From contig JAZKYY010000019.1 in NCBI GenBank assembly GCA_045612365.1, positions 1 through 64,000 of the forward strand: 64,000 nucleotides of DNA. The letters run 5' to 3'. Positions 1 to 5,855 of the stretch are shown piece by piece. The translations under genes and the position numbers were made by a program. Numbering within the stretch: the first letter of the stretch is position 1; every line of letters starts with the position of its first letter. The notes beneath the pieces were generated by a model. That model saw only the letters and a program-made list of their open reading frames with translations. It did no database searches and had not been told where the DNA came from. The stretch is from RGIG9608 sp045612365. Lineage in GTDB: Bacteria > Bacteroidota > Bacteroidia > Bacteroidales > Paludibacteraceae.

Positions 1-261
1 TTGACTTGGGGTCTTCATCAAGGAGTATTGCCAGGTGTTAATCCATACAGGGAAGTATAGTGCGTTGTCACTATCACATAGTTCCCAACGGAGTTGGTTC
101 ATGAGGGAGGTCTTACCGCTTCCCCATTCACCTTGCAAAGCAATGGTGATAGGTGTGTTGGTGAGTTTGATAAACTTGATTAATGCTTTTTGGTATTTGT
201 TGATACCAAACAAATCTTCCTCGGTATATTTACGAGGTACGTCAATAATACTTGATTTCAT
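1..261 (-). CDS. KAP-family P-loop NTPase, N-terminal fragment
   Basis: Reading the minus strand from an ATG at 261 gives 87 open codons that run off the window edge, so only the N-terminus is present. A Walker A motif GEWGSGKTS lies at residues 44-52, followed by WINTWQYS at 73-80; this pairing is typical of KAP P-loop NTPases, a family often fused to membrane segments and seen in phage exclusion and other accessory loci. It is the most distal visible gene of the minus-strand cluster, 65 bp after the gene ending at 327, and probably shares its transcript. Everything after residue 87, including Walker B and any TM insertion, is outside the window. Family call is fairly secure; function is unknown. 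Confidence 0.8.
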   Translation of the reverse strand, partial: MKSSIIDVPRKYTEEDLFGINKYQKALIKFIKLTNTPITIALQGEWGSGKTSLMNQLRWELCDSDNALYFPVWINTWQYSLMKTPSQ

Positions 262-326
262 ATTTGTCTTTTATTACTTTTATTTGCAAGCCAGCGGAAA
301 CCCAATCCCGCTGACCTAAATGTAGG

Positions 327-833
327 TTATTTATATTCGCCTTTTTTGCAACCATTTTGTTCACACTCCGCATTGAAAGCTGCAAGAGTTTTATCATCAT
401 CACTTCCGCTCGTATAATAACGATTGCCTTCCGCTGTTGTGTAGCAAACTTGAGCATACAGACCAAATACTGTATCGAACTCTTTTTCGAGTGTTTTGAT
501 TTTCTTATTACCGGCAATACTGATATCACCACCAGAATCCGCACGGCGCACAGAAGCTAGAGTCTTATCTCCCGATAGAGGAGTTTTAGTGCTCTCATTA
601 CGCATATAGCTATAATACAAGCTAAGGCGTAGATATGGGAATTGCTTGTTGAACTCTTTGCGCAAGGTATCAATCTTTTTATTACCAGTAACGGAAATCT
701 CTACTGCCTTTTTTGTAGCCACCTTCTTGGTAGCAGTCTTTGCTGCTGGCTTGGTAACAGTTGTCTTTTTAGCAGTTGTTGTAGTCTTCTTAGTTGCGGT
801 CTTTTTAGCCGCTGTTTTTTTAGCTGTTGCCAT
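327..833 (-). CDS. Small protein with Lys/Ala/Thr-rich tail and two copies of the cluster's repeat unit
   Basis: 168 aa. Residues 1-44 are a low-complexity basic tail (runs such as AKKTAAKKTATKKTT) resembling histone-H1-like bacterial tails. The rest is two tandem copies of a ~50-residue unit, about 45-103 (VTGNKKIDTLRKEF) and 104-168 (IAGNKKIKTLEKEF), each ending with a (D/G)DKTLA-type motif. The same unit occurs in the proteins at 1341 and 3423. The tail suggests nucleic-acid or acidic-polymer binding (inference). It lies between the gene at 855 and the KAP NTPase in the same orientation. I do not recognise a named function. Confidence 0.8.
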   Translation of the reverse strand: MATAKKTAAKKTATKKTTTTAKKTTVTKPAAKTATKKVATKKAVEISVTGNKKIDTLRKEFNKQFPYLRLSLYYSYMRNESTKTPLSGDKTLASVRRADSGGDISIAGNKKIKTLEKEFDTVFGLYAQVCYTTAEGNRYYTSGSDDDKTLAAFNAECEQNGCKKGEYK

Positions 834-854
834 AGTAAATGATTTTATTAGTTA

Positions 855-1106
855 TTACTTTCTCTTACGTTCGCGAGCGATATTGTCTTTGCAAGTCTCA
901 ATAGAGCGTTTGATAGACTCTATTTGGCGGTCATGTGATGCAGCATGGTCGATTTTTGACTTGCGATAAGATGCCTTACTACTTGGCGAAGATGCACTTT
1001 TTACTAAACCAGCATAATACTCGTTATCACGTTTTTTTGCATCTTTCTCTTTTTGCAATTTGGCACGTAAATCCACCATCTGCTTTTTGTAGTACTCTAA
1101 ACTCAT
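855..1106 (-). CDS. Small charged helical protein, unknown function
   Basis: 83 aa, strongly charged (MSLEYYKKQMVDLRAKLQKE at the start, REKRK-like end) with heptad-like spacing that predicts a coiled coil or helical hairpin broken by a Ser-rich turn around residues 35-45. No signal peptide or TM segment. It lies 21 bp upstream of the gene at 327 and 2 bp after the gene ending at 1109, so co-transcription is very likely. No family recognised. Confidence 0.7.
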   Translation of the reverse strand: MSLEYYKKQMVDLRAKLQKEKDAKKRDNEYYAGLVKSASSPSSKASYRKSKIDHAASHDRQIESIKRSIETCKDNIARERKRK

Positions 1107-1108
1107 AA

Positions 1109-1264
1109 TTATTTCTTATTACTGAAAATAGAACTATTCTTTTTCTTTCCTGTTGTGTCAACTATTCCTAAAGTTGCTATTTTAAGAACTTTTTTTGCGG
1201 TTTTAACACTTTTCTTTCTGTCGTCTAATAGACCCGAATTTTTGCCTTTTGTAAATATTCCCAT
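1109..1264 (-). CDS. Very small basic protein of the cluster
   Basis: 51 aa from the ATG at 1264 (begins MGIFTKGKNSGLLDDRKKSV, ends FSNKK). A longer frame upstream of this ATG would run through the hairpin at 1289-1321, so I reject it. It resembles the 54-aa product at 3807-3971 in size, MG(I/L) start, basic character and Lys-rich end. The gene starts 25 bp after the putative terminator/attenuator and is followed by the gene at 855 after 2 bp. Function unknown. Confidence 0.6.
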   Translation of the reverse strand: MGIFTKGKNSGLLDDRKKSVKTAKKVLKIATLGIVDTTGKKKNSSIFSNKK

Positions 1265-1288
1265 TGTAAAATAATTTAAGTGATTTCT

Positions 1289-1321
1289 AAAAAAAAGCAA
1301 GTAGGAGAATCCCCTACTTGC
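1289..1321 (-). terminator. Intrinsic terminator or attenuator inside the cluster
   Basis: On the minus strand a perfect 9-bp stem (GCAAGTAGG / CCTACTTGC, plus-strand arms 1297-1305 and 1313-1321) is followed directly by eight T. It sits 20 bp after the stop of the gene at 1341 and before the ATG at 1264, so it would split the transcript into a promoter-proximal part and a lower-expressed distal part containing the KAP NTPase. Confidence 0.75.
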
Positions 1322-1340
1322 TTGAAACATTTGGTGAAAA

Positions 1341-1646
1341 TTATTCTCTACCTGCTGCAGAGATAGTGATGTCATTGTTTGACAATTTAGTATCGTCAGA
1401 GTTAGCAACTTGTACTTTTACACCGAAGATTTCTTTCATTTTGTCTTCGAAGTTACCTACTTTGATGTTACCTGATACTTTAAGTTCGCCTCCTTTTGCA
1501 TCTCCTTGACGGATTGATGCCAATGTTGCTTCATCGTCAGCGAATTTTACACCATTGTACACACGAAGTGTAGCATTCCAGTTCTTTTTGAACTCTGCTT
1601 TTAAGGTTTTCACCTTTGTTCGACCATTTAAATTTAAGTCTGCCAT
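1341..1646 (-). CDS. Two-unit repeat protein of the cluster
   Basis: 101 aa made of two related ~50-residue units: 1-51 (LNGRTKVKTLKAEF ... FADDEATLASIR) and 52-101 (VSGNIKVGNFEDKMKEIFGV ... NNDITISAAGRE). The second unit aligns closely with the second unit of the 120-aa protein at 3423 (KVGDAEKLFNDMYGLTVQI ... LTIGQAARGE). No signal peptide, TM or cysteines, so probably a soluble cytoplasmic protein. The alternating strand-helix-strand pattern suggests a compact alpha/beta fold (inference). Followed by the terminator at 1289-1321. I believe the family recurs among uncharacterised bacterial proteins but cannot name it. Confidence 0.8.
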   Translation of the reverse strand: MADLNLNGRTKVKTLKAEFKKNWNATLRVYNGVKFADDEATLASIRQGDAKGGELKVSGNIKVGNFEDKMKEIFGVKVQVANSDDTKLSNNDITISAAGRE

Positions 1647-1722
1647 AATAAATAAAATTTAGTTAATAAAAAATAAAAAAATAATACTCTACACTTTGAG
1701 GACGCAGAGTCTGTCCTTTTTA

Positions 1723-1989
1723 TTAATTGAATAAACGTTTTAGTTTATTTTTCAAGCTACCTTTAGCTTTGCGAGCTGCTGCCATACGAGCTGCAGCTTC
1801 TTTGCCTGCTTTGGTTCGTTGATCAAGATGACCATCCTGACGACGACTTGCTTTAGAAGATTTCTTGATTGTTGCTTTTTTTGCTGCACTCTTTTGTGCC
1901 GCGCGCGCTTTCTTTGCTCGTGCAACCAAATCTTTATATTCCTTGGTACGTTTATCAACTTTACCAGCTGCTGTTTTCTGTAATGCCAT
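1723..1989 (-). CDS. Lys/Ala/Arg-rich histone-like basic protein
   Basis: 88 aa, about one third Lys+Arg, no acidic patches, Ala-rich helices. It contains an internal duplication: DKRTKEYKDLVARAKKARAA near residues 12-31 and DQRTKAGKEAAARMAAARKA near 56-75. Such composition is typical of nucleoid-binding H1-like tails, but the duplicated D(K/Q)RTK unit is not one I recognise. It lies 21 bp downstream of the TerB-like gene. DNA or RNA binding is inference from composition only. Confidence 0.7.
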   Translation of the reverse strand: MALQKTAAGKVDKRTKEYKDLVARAKKARAAQKSAAKKATIKKSSKASRRQDGHLDQRTKAGKEAAARMAAARKAKGSLKNKLKRLFN

Positions 1990-2010
1990 AATTTAAATCA
2001 ATATAAAGGG

Positions 2011-2415
2011 TTATTCTTCTATAATTAAATCTTCTTCTTCGTCAATAAATTCATCGAGTATTGCTTGTGCTGCATCCTCATCAACTCCTAACAAGTCTGC
2101 AAACACGAAGAAATTTTCTACCTCATCAATAGACAAAAAAGCATCGGCACACATTAATTGTAGGCAAAGAGAAAGGACTCCTTCTTTTTCTTTGTCTGCG
2201 ACTTTTGCTGCGGCTTTTTCAAGACCTTCAGTCAATTCTTCTCCCGACATTTTTTCAGTAGCAACAATAGCGCTTCCCAAGTCTGCTTGCAAAGTTGCAA
2301 GACCAAGTTCTTCTGCTACTTCTGCTACAAAATCTTTTTCAAGTTCGTCGTACTCGCCATCAGCCCAAACAGCTGCTGCTAGAAACGAAGCTAAAATTTT
2401 TGAATCTGTCTTCAT
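2011..2415 (-). CDS. TerB-like (tellurite-resistance/co-chaperonin TerB fold) protein
   Basis: 134 aa, acidic and helical. The start KILASFLAAAVWADGEYDEL fits the TerB pattern of a helix ending in (A)D-G-(E/x), repeated as a second half around CADAFLSIDEVENF. TerB-fold domains bind metal through acidic residues and occur in stress-response and anti-phage-associated operons, where they link to kinases, NTPases and membrane partners. The C-terminus is a Glu/Asp/Ile tail. Located 16 bp after the OmpA-domain gene in the same operon. TerB fold is a likely call; the specific role is unknown. Confidence 0.75.
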   Translation of the reverse strand: MKTDSKILASFLAAAVWADGEYDELEKDFVAEVAEELGLATLQADLGSAIVATEKMSGEELTEGLEKAAAKVADKEKEGVLSLCLQLMCADAFLSIDEVENFFVFADLLGVDEDAAQAILDEFIDEEEDLIIEE

Positions 2416-2431
2416 ATTTTAGGTTTTTAAA

Positions 2432-3370
2432 TTATTCCAATACAATAAATTCTGTTCTACGATTTTCGCTTGCAGTAGGATCTTCTGTGTTTTTAAGTTT
2501 TGTAGATCCAAAACCAACCGCTTCGAGTCGAGCAACGTCTATACCTTCATATTCTACTAAAAAAGCAACTGCGGATTTTGCACGGTTCTCGCTTAATTTT
2601 TGATTGAAAGCAGCATCTCCTTCTGCACTTGTGTGACCCTCAAGACGCAATTTGATTTGTGGATTCTTTTTCATAATTTTTGCCAAATCATGCAACACAA
2701 ATTTTGCACTTTCACTTAAATCCGCTTTTCCTTGTACAAATTCTGCTGCGTTAAAGTCTTTTTCTATTTCCTCAATTTGTTGCATATAAACTGTATCAAC
2801 TACAGTTACAATCTTTTCTACTTCAACCACTTGTTTTGGTGCAAAAAATAACCATGCCAACAAACCTAAAATCAATGCGATTGCTATTAAAAGCCAAATC
2901 CAAAGCTTTGATTTCTTCTTTTCAGGCATTGGTGGTACATAGCCGTTTAGGTATTCCAATTTGTATTCTCCGCGTTTGCCAAAGCCTTTTTCTGCTTTTT
3001 CAAATTCGGCAACTTCTACGTCATACAATTTTGCTTGCTCAACTATTTTTGGAAAATTATCTTTTGTCCACATGAAGTTTTGAAAAGAAACTTTTTCCCC
3101 ACTACTTAGTGTAATAAACAGATTATGACTTTTTACATATTCAATATGGTTATCATCTGATTTCCTTTCTGTTGCTTTAGCCGCCGATTCAATATTTTCC
3201 AAGGTGTCCCATAATTTCTCTTCAGAACGATAATCTGTGAATAAACTACGAGGGAATGCTTTATTTAAATCCTCAACCGTTGCATGTGGATACATTTTTG
3301 TATAAGCATCTACAATACCAAGAGCAGTCCACACTTGCGACTTGCCGTAAACTCTTACTTTACTTGCCAT
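2432..3370 (-). CDS. Single-TM protein with cytoplasmic domain and C-terminal OmpA peptidoglycan-binding domain
   Basis: 312 aa. Residues 1-150 form a soluble domain (VRVYGKSQVWTALGIVDAY ... FQNFMWTKDNFPKIVEQAK), followed by Lys residues and one TM segment near 155-178 (LWIWLLIAIALILGLLAWLF), a short linker with a VVEVEKIVTVVDTVY stretch, and an OmpA-family domain from about 205 to the end (LEGHTSAEGDAAFNQKLSEN, then RAKSAVAFL). There is no cleavable signal peptide, so the topology is N-in with the OmpA domain periplasmic, as in MotB-type stators rather than true OmpA porins. It would tie the cytoplasmic members of the cluster to the envelope. No MotA-like partner is visible. Confidence 0.85.
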   Translation of the reverse strand: MASKVRVYGKSQVWTALGIVDAYTKMYPHATVEDLNKAFPRSLFTDYRSEEKLWDTLENIESAAKATERKSDDNHIEYVKSHNLFITLSSGEKVSFQNFMWTKDNFPKIVEQAKLYDVEVAEFEKAEKGFGKRGEYKLEYLNGYVPPMPEKKKSKLWIWLLIAIALILGLLAWLFFAPKQVVEVEKIVTVVDTVYMQQIEEIEKDFNAAEFVQGKADLSESAKFVLHDLAKIMKKNPQIKLRLEGHTSAEGDAAFNQKLSENRAKSAVAFLVEYEGIDVARLEAVGFGSTKLKNTEDPTASENRRTEFIVLE

Positions 3371-3422
3371 AATTTTGTTTCTTTAAGTTAATAAATAAGT
3401 TAATAAATTTTATTCTTTTTGA

Positions 3423-3785
3423 TTATTCTCCACGAGCAGCTTGGCCGATAGTGAGTTTATTGTCAACACAAACTTTTCCTGCAGGATCTTTAATCTGAAC
3501 TGTCAATCCATACATATCATTGAAAAGTTTTTCGGCATCACCTACTTTCATCGATGCCTTAATTTTAAGTTCACCATTAGCATTTGTATTGATGTCCTTA
3601 CTAGTTTTTTGGTTGAGTTGATTGAGTGTTAAATCACCATCAGCCAATTGTTTGCCTTTGTAAATAGCTAAGGTACAACCAAAAGCTTCTTTGAAATCTT
3701 TACAAATAGTTTTTACTTTTTTGTTTGGTGCCACCGAGAATTCCGCATTCTTAAAGTGGTCTTTAATGTTGTTTAATAGCCCCAT
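3423..3785 (-). CDS. Two-unit repeat protein of the cluster
   Basis: 120 aa beginning MGLLNNIKDHFKNAEFSV. Two units: about 13-66 (VAPNKKVKTICKDFKEAFG ... DLTLNQLNQKT) and 67-120 (ELKIKASMKVGDAEKLFNDM ... NKLTIGQAARGE). It is the close relative of the 101-aa protein at 1341, differing mainly in the N-terminal 12 residues. It is the second gene behind the shared promoter element, 21 bp after the 54-aa gene and 52 bp before the OmpA-domain gene. Soluble, no signal peptide. Function unknown. Confidence 0.8.
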   Translation of the reverse strand: MGLLNNIKDHFKNAEFSVAPNKKVKTICKDFKEAFGCTLAIYKGKQLADGDLTLNQLNQKTSKDINTNANGELKIKASMKVGDAEKLFNDMYGLTVQIKDPAGKVCVDNKLTIGQAARGE

Positions 3786-3806
3786 AATTATGTTTTTTTG
3801 ATGTTA

Positions 3807-3971
3807 TTATTTCTTCTTCCCAAATATCCCTTTAACAATTGCTCCACCAATTTTCCTTTCCAATCCTTGACGTGTGGTTGGAATGCCTGTTTTGCGAGCA
3901 ACTTTTGTTTTTAATCCACTTATGCCTACTGCACGTTTTACTGAAAAACTTAAACCTTTAATTAATCCCAT
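3807..3971 (-). CDS. Very small basic protein, first gene of the cluster
   Basis: 54 aa from ATG at 3971: MGLIKGLSFSVKRAVGISGL ..., ending GIFGKKK. Highly basic, with Gly/Ile/Val-rich stretches that could form an amphipathic helix. The stop is TAA at 3807-3809. It is the first open frame after the 54-bp promoter-like element (4001-4054), about 30 bp downstream. Its MG(L/I) start and Lys-rich end match the 51-aa product at 1109. An alternative is a leader of no coding function, but the clean start, stop and spacing to 3785 support a gene. Confidence 0.6.
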   Translation of the reverse strand: MGLIKGLSFSVKRAVGISGLKTKVARKTGIPTTRQGLERKIGGAIVKGIFGKKK

Positions 3972-4000
3972 AACTTCTATTGTTTTATTTCATTTTCCTC

Positions 4001-4054
4001 TGCAAAGAAAATATAAAAAATCTCCAGAAAAAAAGTCCTTGTTGGTCCTTTTTT
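4001..4054 (-). repeat. 54-bp promoter-like element, copy 1
   Basis: Read on the minus strand, this segment matches 21057-21110 (plus strand) at 53 of 54 positions; the only difference is G versus T in the TCT(G/T)GAGA stretch. It contains GGAC-N6-GGAC direct half-sites followed by T-rich DNA and ends in CTTTGCA, which resembles the TTTGC of Bacteroidota -7 boxes. It lies 29 bp before the ATG at 3971. Similarity stops abruptly at the 3' end. Confidence 0.85.
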
Positions 4055-4056
4055 AT

Positions 4057-4223
4057 TTGATTATCAGCAACATCCTTATACCCAAAAGTTTAACACTTTT
4101 GGATATTATCATATATGATAATTACAGTGCAATAGTAATGATTTATTTTTGAAATAACGAATAAAAATTATCATAAATGATATCTTTTTCTTGAGGGGGG
4201 GGGTATATTTAGCTGATAATCAA
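4057..4223. promoter_or_regulatory. Operator array between the cluster and its XRE regulator
   Basis: Four TTATCA/TGATAA sites fill the divergent intergenic region: an 18-bp perfect palindrome ATTATCATATATGATAAT at 4105-4122, a near copy TTATCATAAATGATAT at 4168-4183, and one half-site at each end that together form a perfect 12-bp inverted repeat (TTGATTATCAGC 4057-4068 and GCTGATAATCAA 4212-4223). The outer sites abut the 54-bp element and lie 4 bp before the regulator ATG. This arrangement fits autoregulation and control of the cluster by the XRE protein encoded at 4228 (inference). Confidence 0.7.
4191..4211 (+). promoter_or_regulatory. Putative promoter of the XRE gene with a G9 spacer tract
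   Basis: TTG (4191-4193) and TATATTTA (4204-4211) resemble Bacteroidota -33 and -7 elements but are separated by only 13 bp start to start, and the spacer is a run of nine G (4195-4203). The upstream sequence CTTTTTCTTGAG is shared with copy 2 of the 54-bp element. Slippage in the G tract would change promoter spacing. Confidence 0.45.
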
Positions 4224-4227
4224 TAAG

Positions 4228-4452
4228 ATGACAAACGAAAAAGAAATAGCCATAAAGATAGGTCAACGTATAAAGGATTTGCGCAAGCAAGCCAATCTAT
4301 CGCAAGCGGAGTTAGCATTCCGCTGCAATTTTGAGGCCTCCAACCTCAATCGCATAGAGGCAGGTCGTACCTATCCTTCCATAAAAACACTCAGCAAAAT
4401 ATCAAACGGACTCGATGTGCCGTTTCACGCACTCACCGACTACATAAAATAA
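4228..4452 (+). CDS. XRE/Cro-family transcriptional regulator
   Basis: 74 aa, a single HTH_3 domain: IGQRIKDLRKQANLSQAELA (residues 11-30), then SNLNRIEAGRTYPSIKTLSK with the recognition helix, and a short C-terminal helix. Small free-standing XRE proteins of this kind often act as repressors of the operon beside them, as with C-proteins of restriction-modification loci. It is divergent from the minus-strand cluster and sits 4 bp after a TGATAA half-site. It ends 10 bp before the convergent kinase stop. Regulator call is firm; target assignment is inferred from the palindromes. Confidence 0.9.
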   Translation: MTNEKEIAIKIGQRIKDLRKQANLSQAELAFRCNFEASNLNRIEAGRTYPSIKTLSKISNGLDVPFHALTDYIK

Positions 4453-4462
4453 CTTCCACCTA

Positions 4463-5740
4463 TTACTGCTCCACCAAACTTTTCTGCAAAGCTAAAAGTT
4501 GCTGATACTCTTCTTCAGTAATCTGTCCTTGTGTGTACACATCATGTGCTTTGGGCAAACGGTTTACGTATTGTAGATATTTGTTCATGGTTTCGGATTG
4601 AACAACGGTAACCGCATTATAAAACTGATGGTAAAACAAAGAATTCGAATCGAGCGTTTTGCTTACTTCATTGCAATAGCTTTGCACACTTTTGAAAAAC
4701 GGGAAAAGTTGAGCATGAGCAATTTCGTAGTATTTGATTTCACCATTTTCAATAGCTTGAGTAGCAGGAAGAAGTTGTTCTCGAATCCAACTTGTAGTTT
4801 TGTCAATTAGAATTTGCTCTTGAGAGGCGTACTCGGAAGAAGATTTTTCTACCCAAACGGTATCTTTTTGCTCCAACACAATTGTATCCACCATATGAAC
4901 CAATGTGGGTTCTACAAAGTTTTTTTCGTAAACCAATACAGCAGATGGCAACAATGCCAAAATTGCGAGCAGACTTCCCACTACAATATAAGGTAAGCGC
5001 TGACGCCGAGCAATAGCTTTTTGTATTTGCTCAATGTTATCGTAACGTTTTTCACGATCAGTTTGTGTACAACGCTTTGCAATAGCGGTATATTTGTTTG
5101 GGAAAATAAGTTCTAGCATTTTCCCGAAAGCAAAAATATCGGTACGGCAGTCCACATCTTTCGGAGCCAAGAGTTGCTCTGGAGCAGCGTATTTTTTTGT
5201 TCCTGCAGCTTGTTTCAAAATAGCATAACCATCAGCGTCCGACAGCCCAAAGTCAATAATCTTAACATTGTTGCCATTGTGTGTAATGAGTATGTTGCTC
5301 GGTTTGATGTCGCGATGAATTATTTGTTTGGAATGAATGTATTGCAACGCATCGAGAAGTTCTGAAATCACCTTTTTTCGAATAGAATTCGATGGATTTT
5401 TCTTCAAAAAAACGTCCAACATGTCGCCGTCGATATACTCCATCAGAATGGCAGGACCAATGCGAACATCATTCTCTTTTGCAATGGCTTTTACAATGTT
5501 TGGATGGTCGAGCTGCGAGGTAAGTGTAAACTCTTTTTTCAGTAATTCGAGGTAAGTCGGATTGTTTCGGAATTCCTGTTTCAACCCTTTTAAAAGAAAC
5601 CATTTGCCCGAACGCTTGATTTTGAAAATACGATTGAAACCGCTACACGCTAACTCCGAATAAGAGGTAAGCGTGTCTTCCGCAGTCAGAAATTCGTTCT
5701 GAACTATACCCGATGAAGAACTTTCTTGTTCCATAAACAA
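4463..5740 (-). CDS. Membrane-anchored Ser/Thr protein kinase (Hanks type)
   Basis: 425 aa. Kinase domain about residues 25-245: Lys in FLLKGLK, IIHRDIKPSNIL with the HRD Asp at 144, DFG Asp at 163, and the activation segment GTKKYAAPEQLL. The glycine loop is degenerate (ELACSGFNRIFKIK has no GxGxxG). A TM segment follows near 250-272 (PYIVVGSLLAILALLPSAVL), then ~150 helical residues outside the membrane. Start may be 5740 or the second Met at 5734. The gene has its own -7 box at 5757-5765 and converges with the XRE gene. Substrates unknown; proximity to the TerB/KAP cluster is suggestive because Ter-type systems often include kinases. Confidence 0.88.
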   Translation of the reverse strand: MFMEQESSSSGIVQNEFLTAEDTLTSYSELACSGFNRIFKIKRSGKWFLLKGLKQEFRNNPTYLELLKKEFTLTSQLDHPNIVKAIAKENDVRIGPAILMEYIDGDMLDVFLKKNPSNSIRKKVISELLDALQYIHSKQIIHRDIKPSNILITHNGNNVKIIDFGLSDADGYAILKQAAGTKKYAAPEQLLAPKDVDCRTDIFAFGKMLELIFPNKYTAIAKRCTQTDREKRYDNIEQIQKAIARRQRLPYIVVGSLLAILALLPSAVLVYEKNFVEPTLVHMVDTIVLEQKDTVWVEKSSSEYASQEQILIDKTTSWIREQLLPATQAIENGEIKYYEIAHAQLFPFFKSVQSYCNEVSKTLDSNSLFYHQFYNAVTVVQSETMNKYLQYVNRLPKAHDVYTQGQITEEEYQQLLALQKSLVEQ

Positions 5741-5756
5741 CTACTCAAAAACTGAT

Positions 5757-5765
5757 GCAAAGATA
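5757..5765 (-). promoter_or_regulatory. -7 promoter box for the kinase gene
   Basis: On the minus strand this is TATCTTTGC, a perfect match to the Bacteroidota TAnnTTTGC consensus, giving a predicted start about 8-10 bp before the first kinase ATG. No clear -33 TTTG was seen. Confidence 0.65.
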
Positions 5766-5797
5766 ATGCTTTATCGGATTGTATATTAAATAAGAAT

Positions 5798-5840
5798 CAA
5801 CAAGGACTTTGCATTTTTGGAGTAAAGTTCTCATTTTTGC
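5798..5840 (+). promoter_or_regulatory. Third, shorter version of the shared upstream element
   Basis: CAACAAGGACTTT at 5798-5810 is followed by TTTGC at 5836-5840. In the 54-bp element copies the same 13-mer is followed by TTTGC at the identical 38-bp offset. It lies 15 bp upstream of the ATG at 5856 in the correct orientation, so it is probably that gene's promoter region. Confidence 0.6.
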
Positions 5841-5855
5841 AAAAAATAAATTGAA

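Noticed and set aside
292..313. Hairpin CAGCGG / CCGCTG between the genes at 327 and 261
   Set aside because: Short 6-bp stem with no T tract on the minus strand; not a convincing terminator.
35..319. Plus-strand open frame of 94 codons at the window start
   Set aside because: It is the antisense shadow of the KAP NTPase frame, which has Walker A and family motifs on the minus strand.
646..969. Plus-strand hydrophobic frame (Val/Phe/Leu/Ala-rich)
   Set aside because: It is the complement of the Lys/Ala-rich tail of the gene at 327-833; hydrophobicity comes from reverse-reading AAG/GCT codons.
1647..1722. GGAC/GTCC hairpin in the 76-bp gap
   Set aside because: Stem of only 4 bp, and the T run is on the wrong strand for the cluster.
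1..4010. Zorya (ZorAB) or classic ter operon as identity of the cluster
   Set aside because: No MotA/ZorA homologue, no TerD/TerC/TerY proteins; only TerB-like and an OmpA-domain protein fit, which is not enough.
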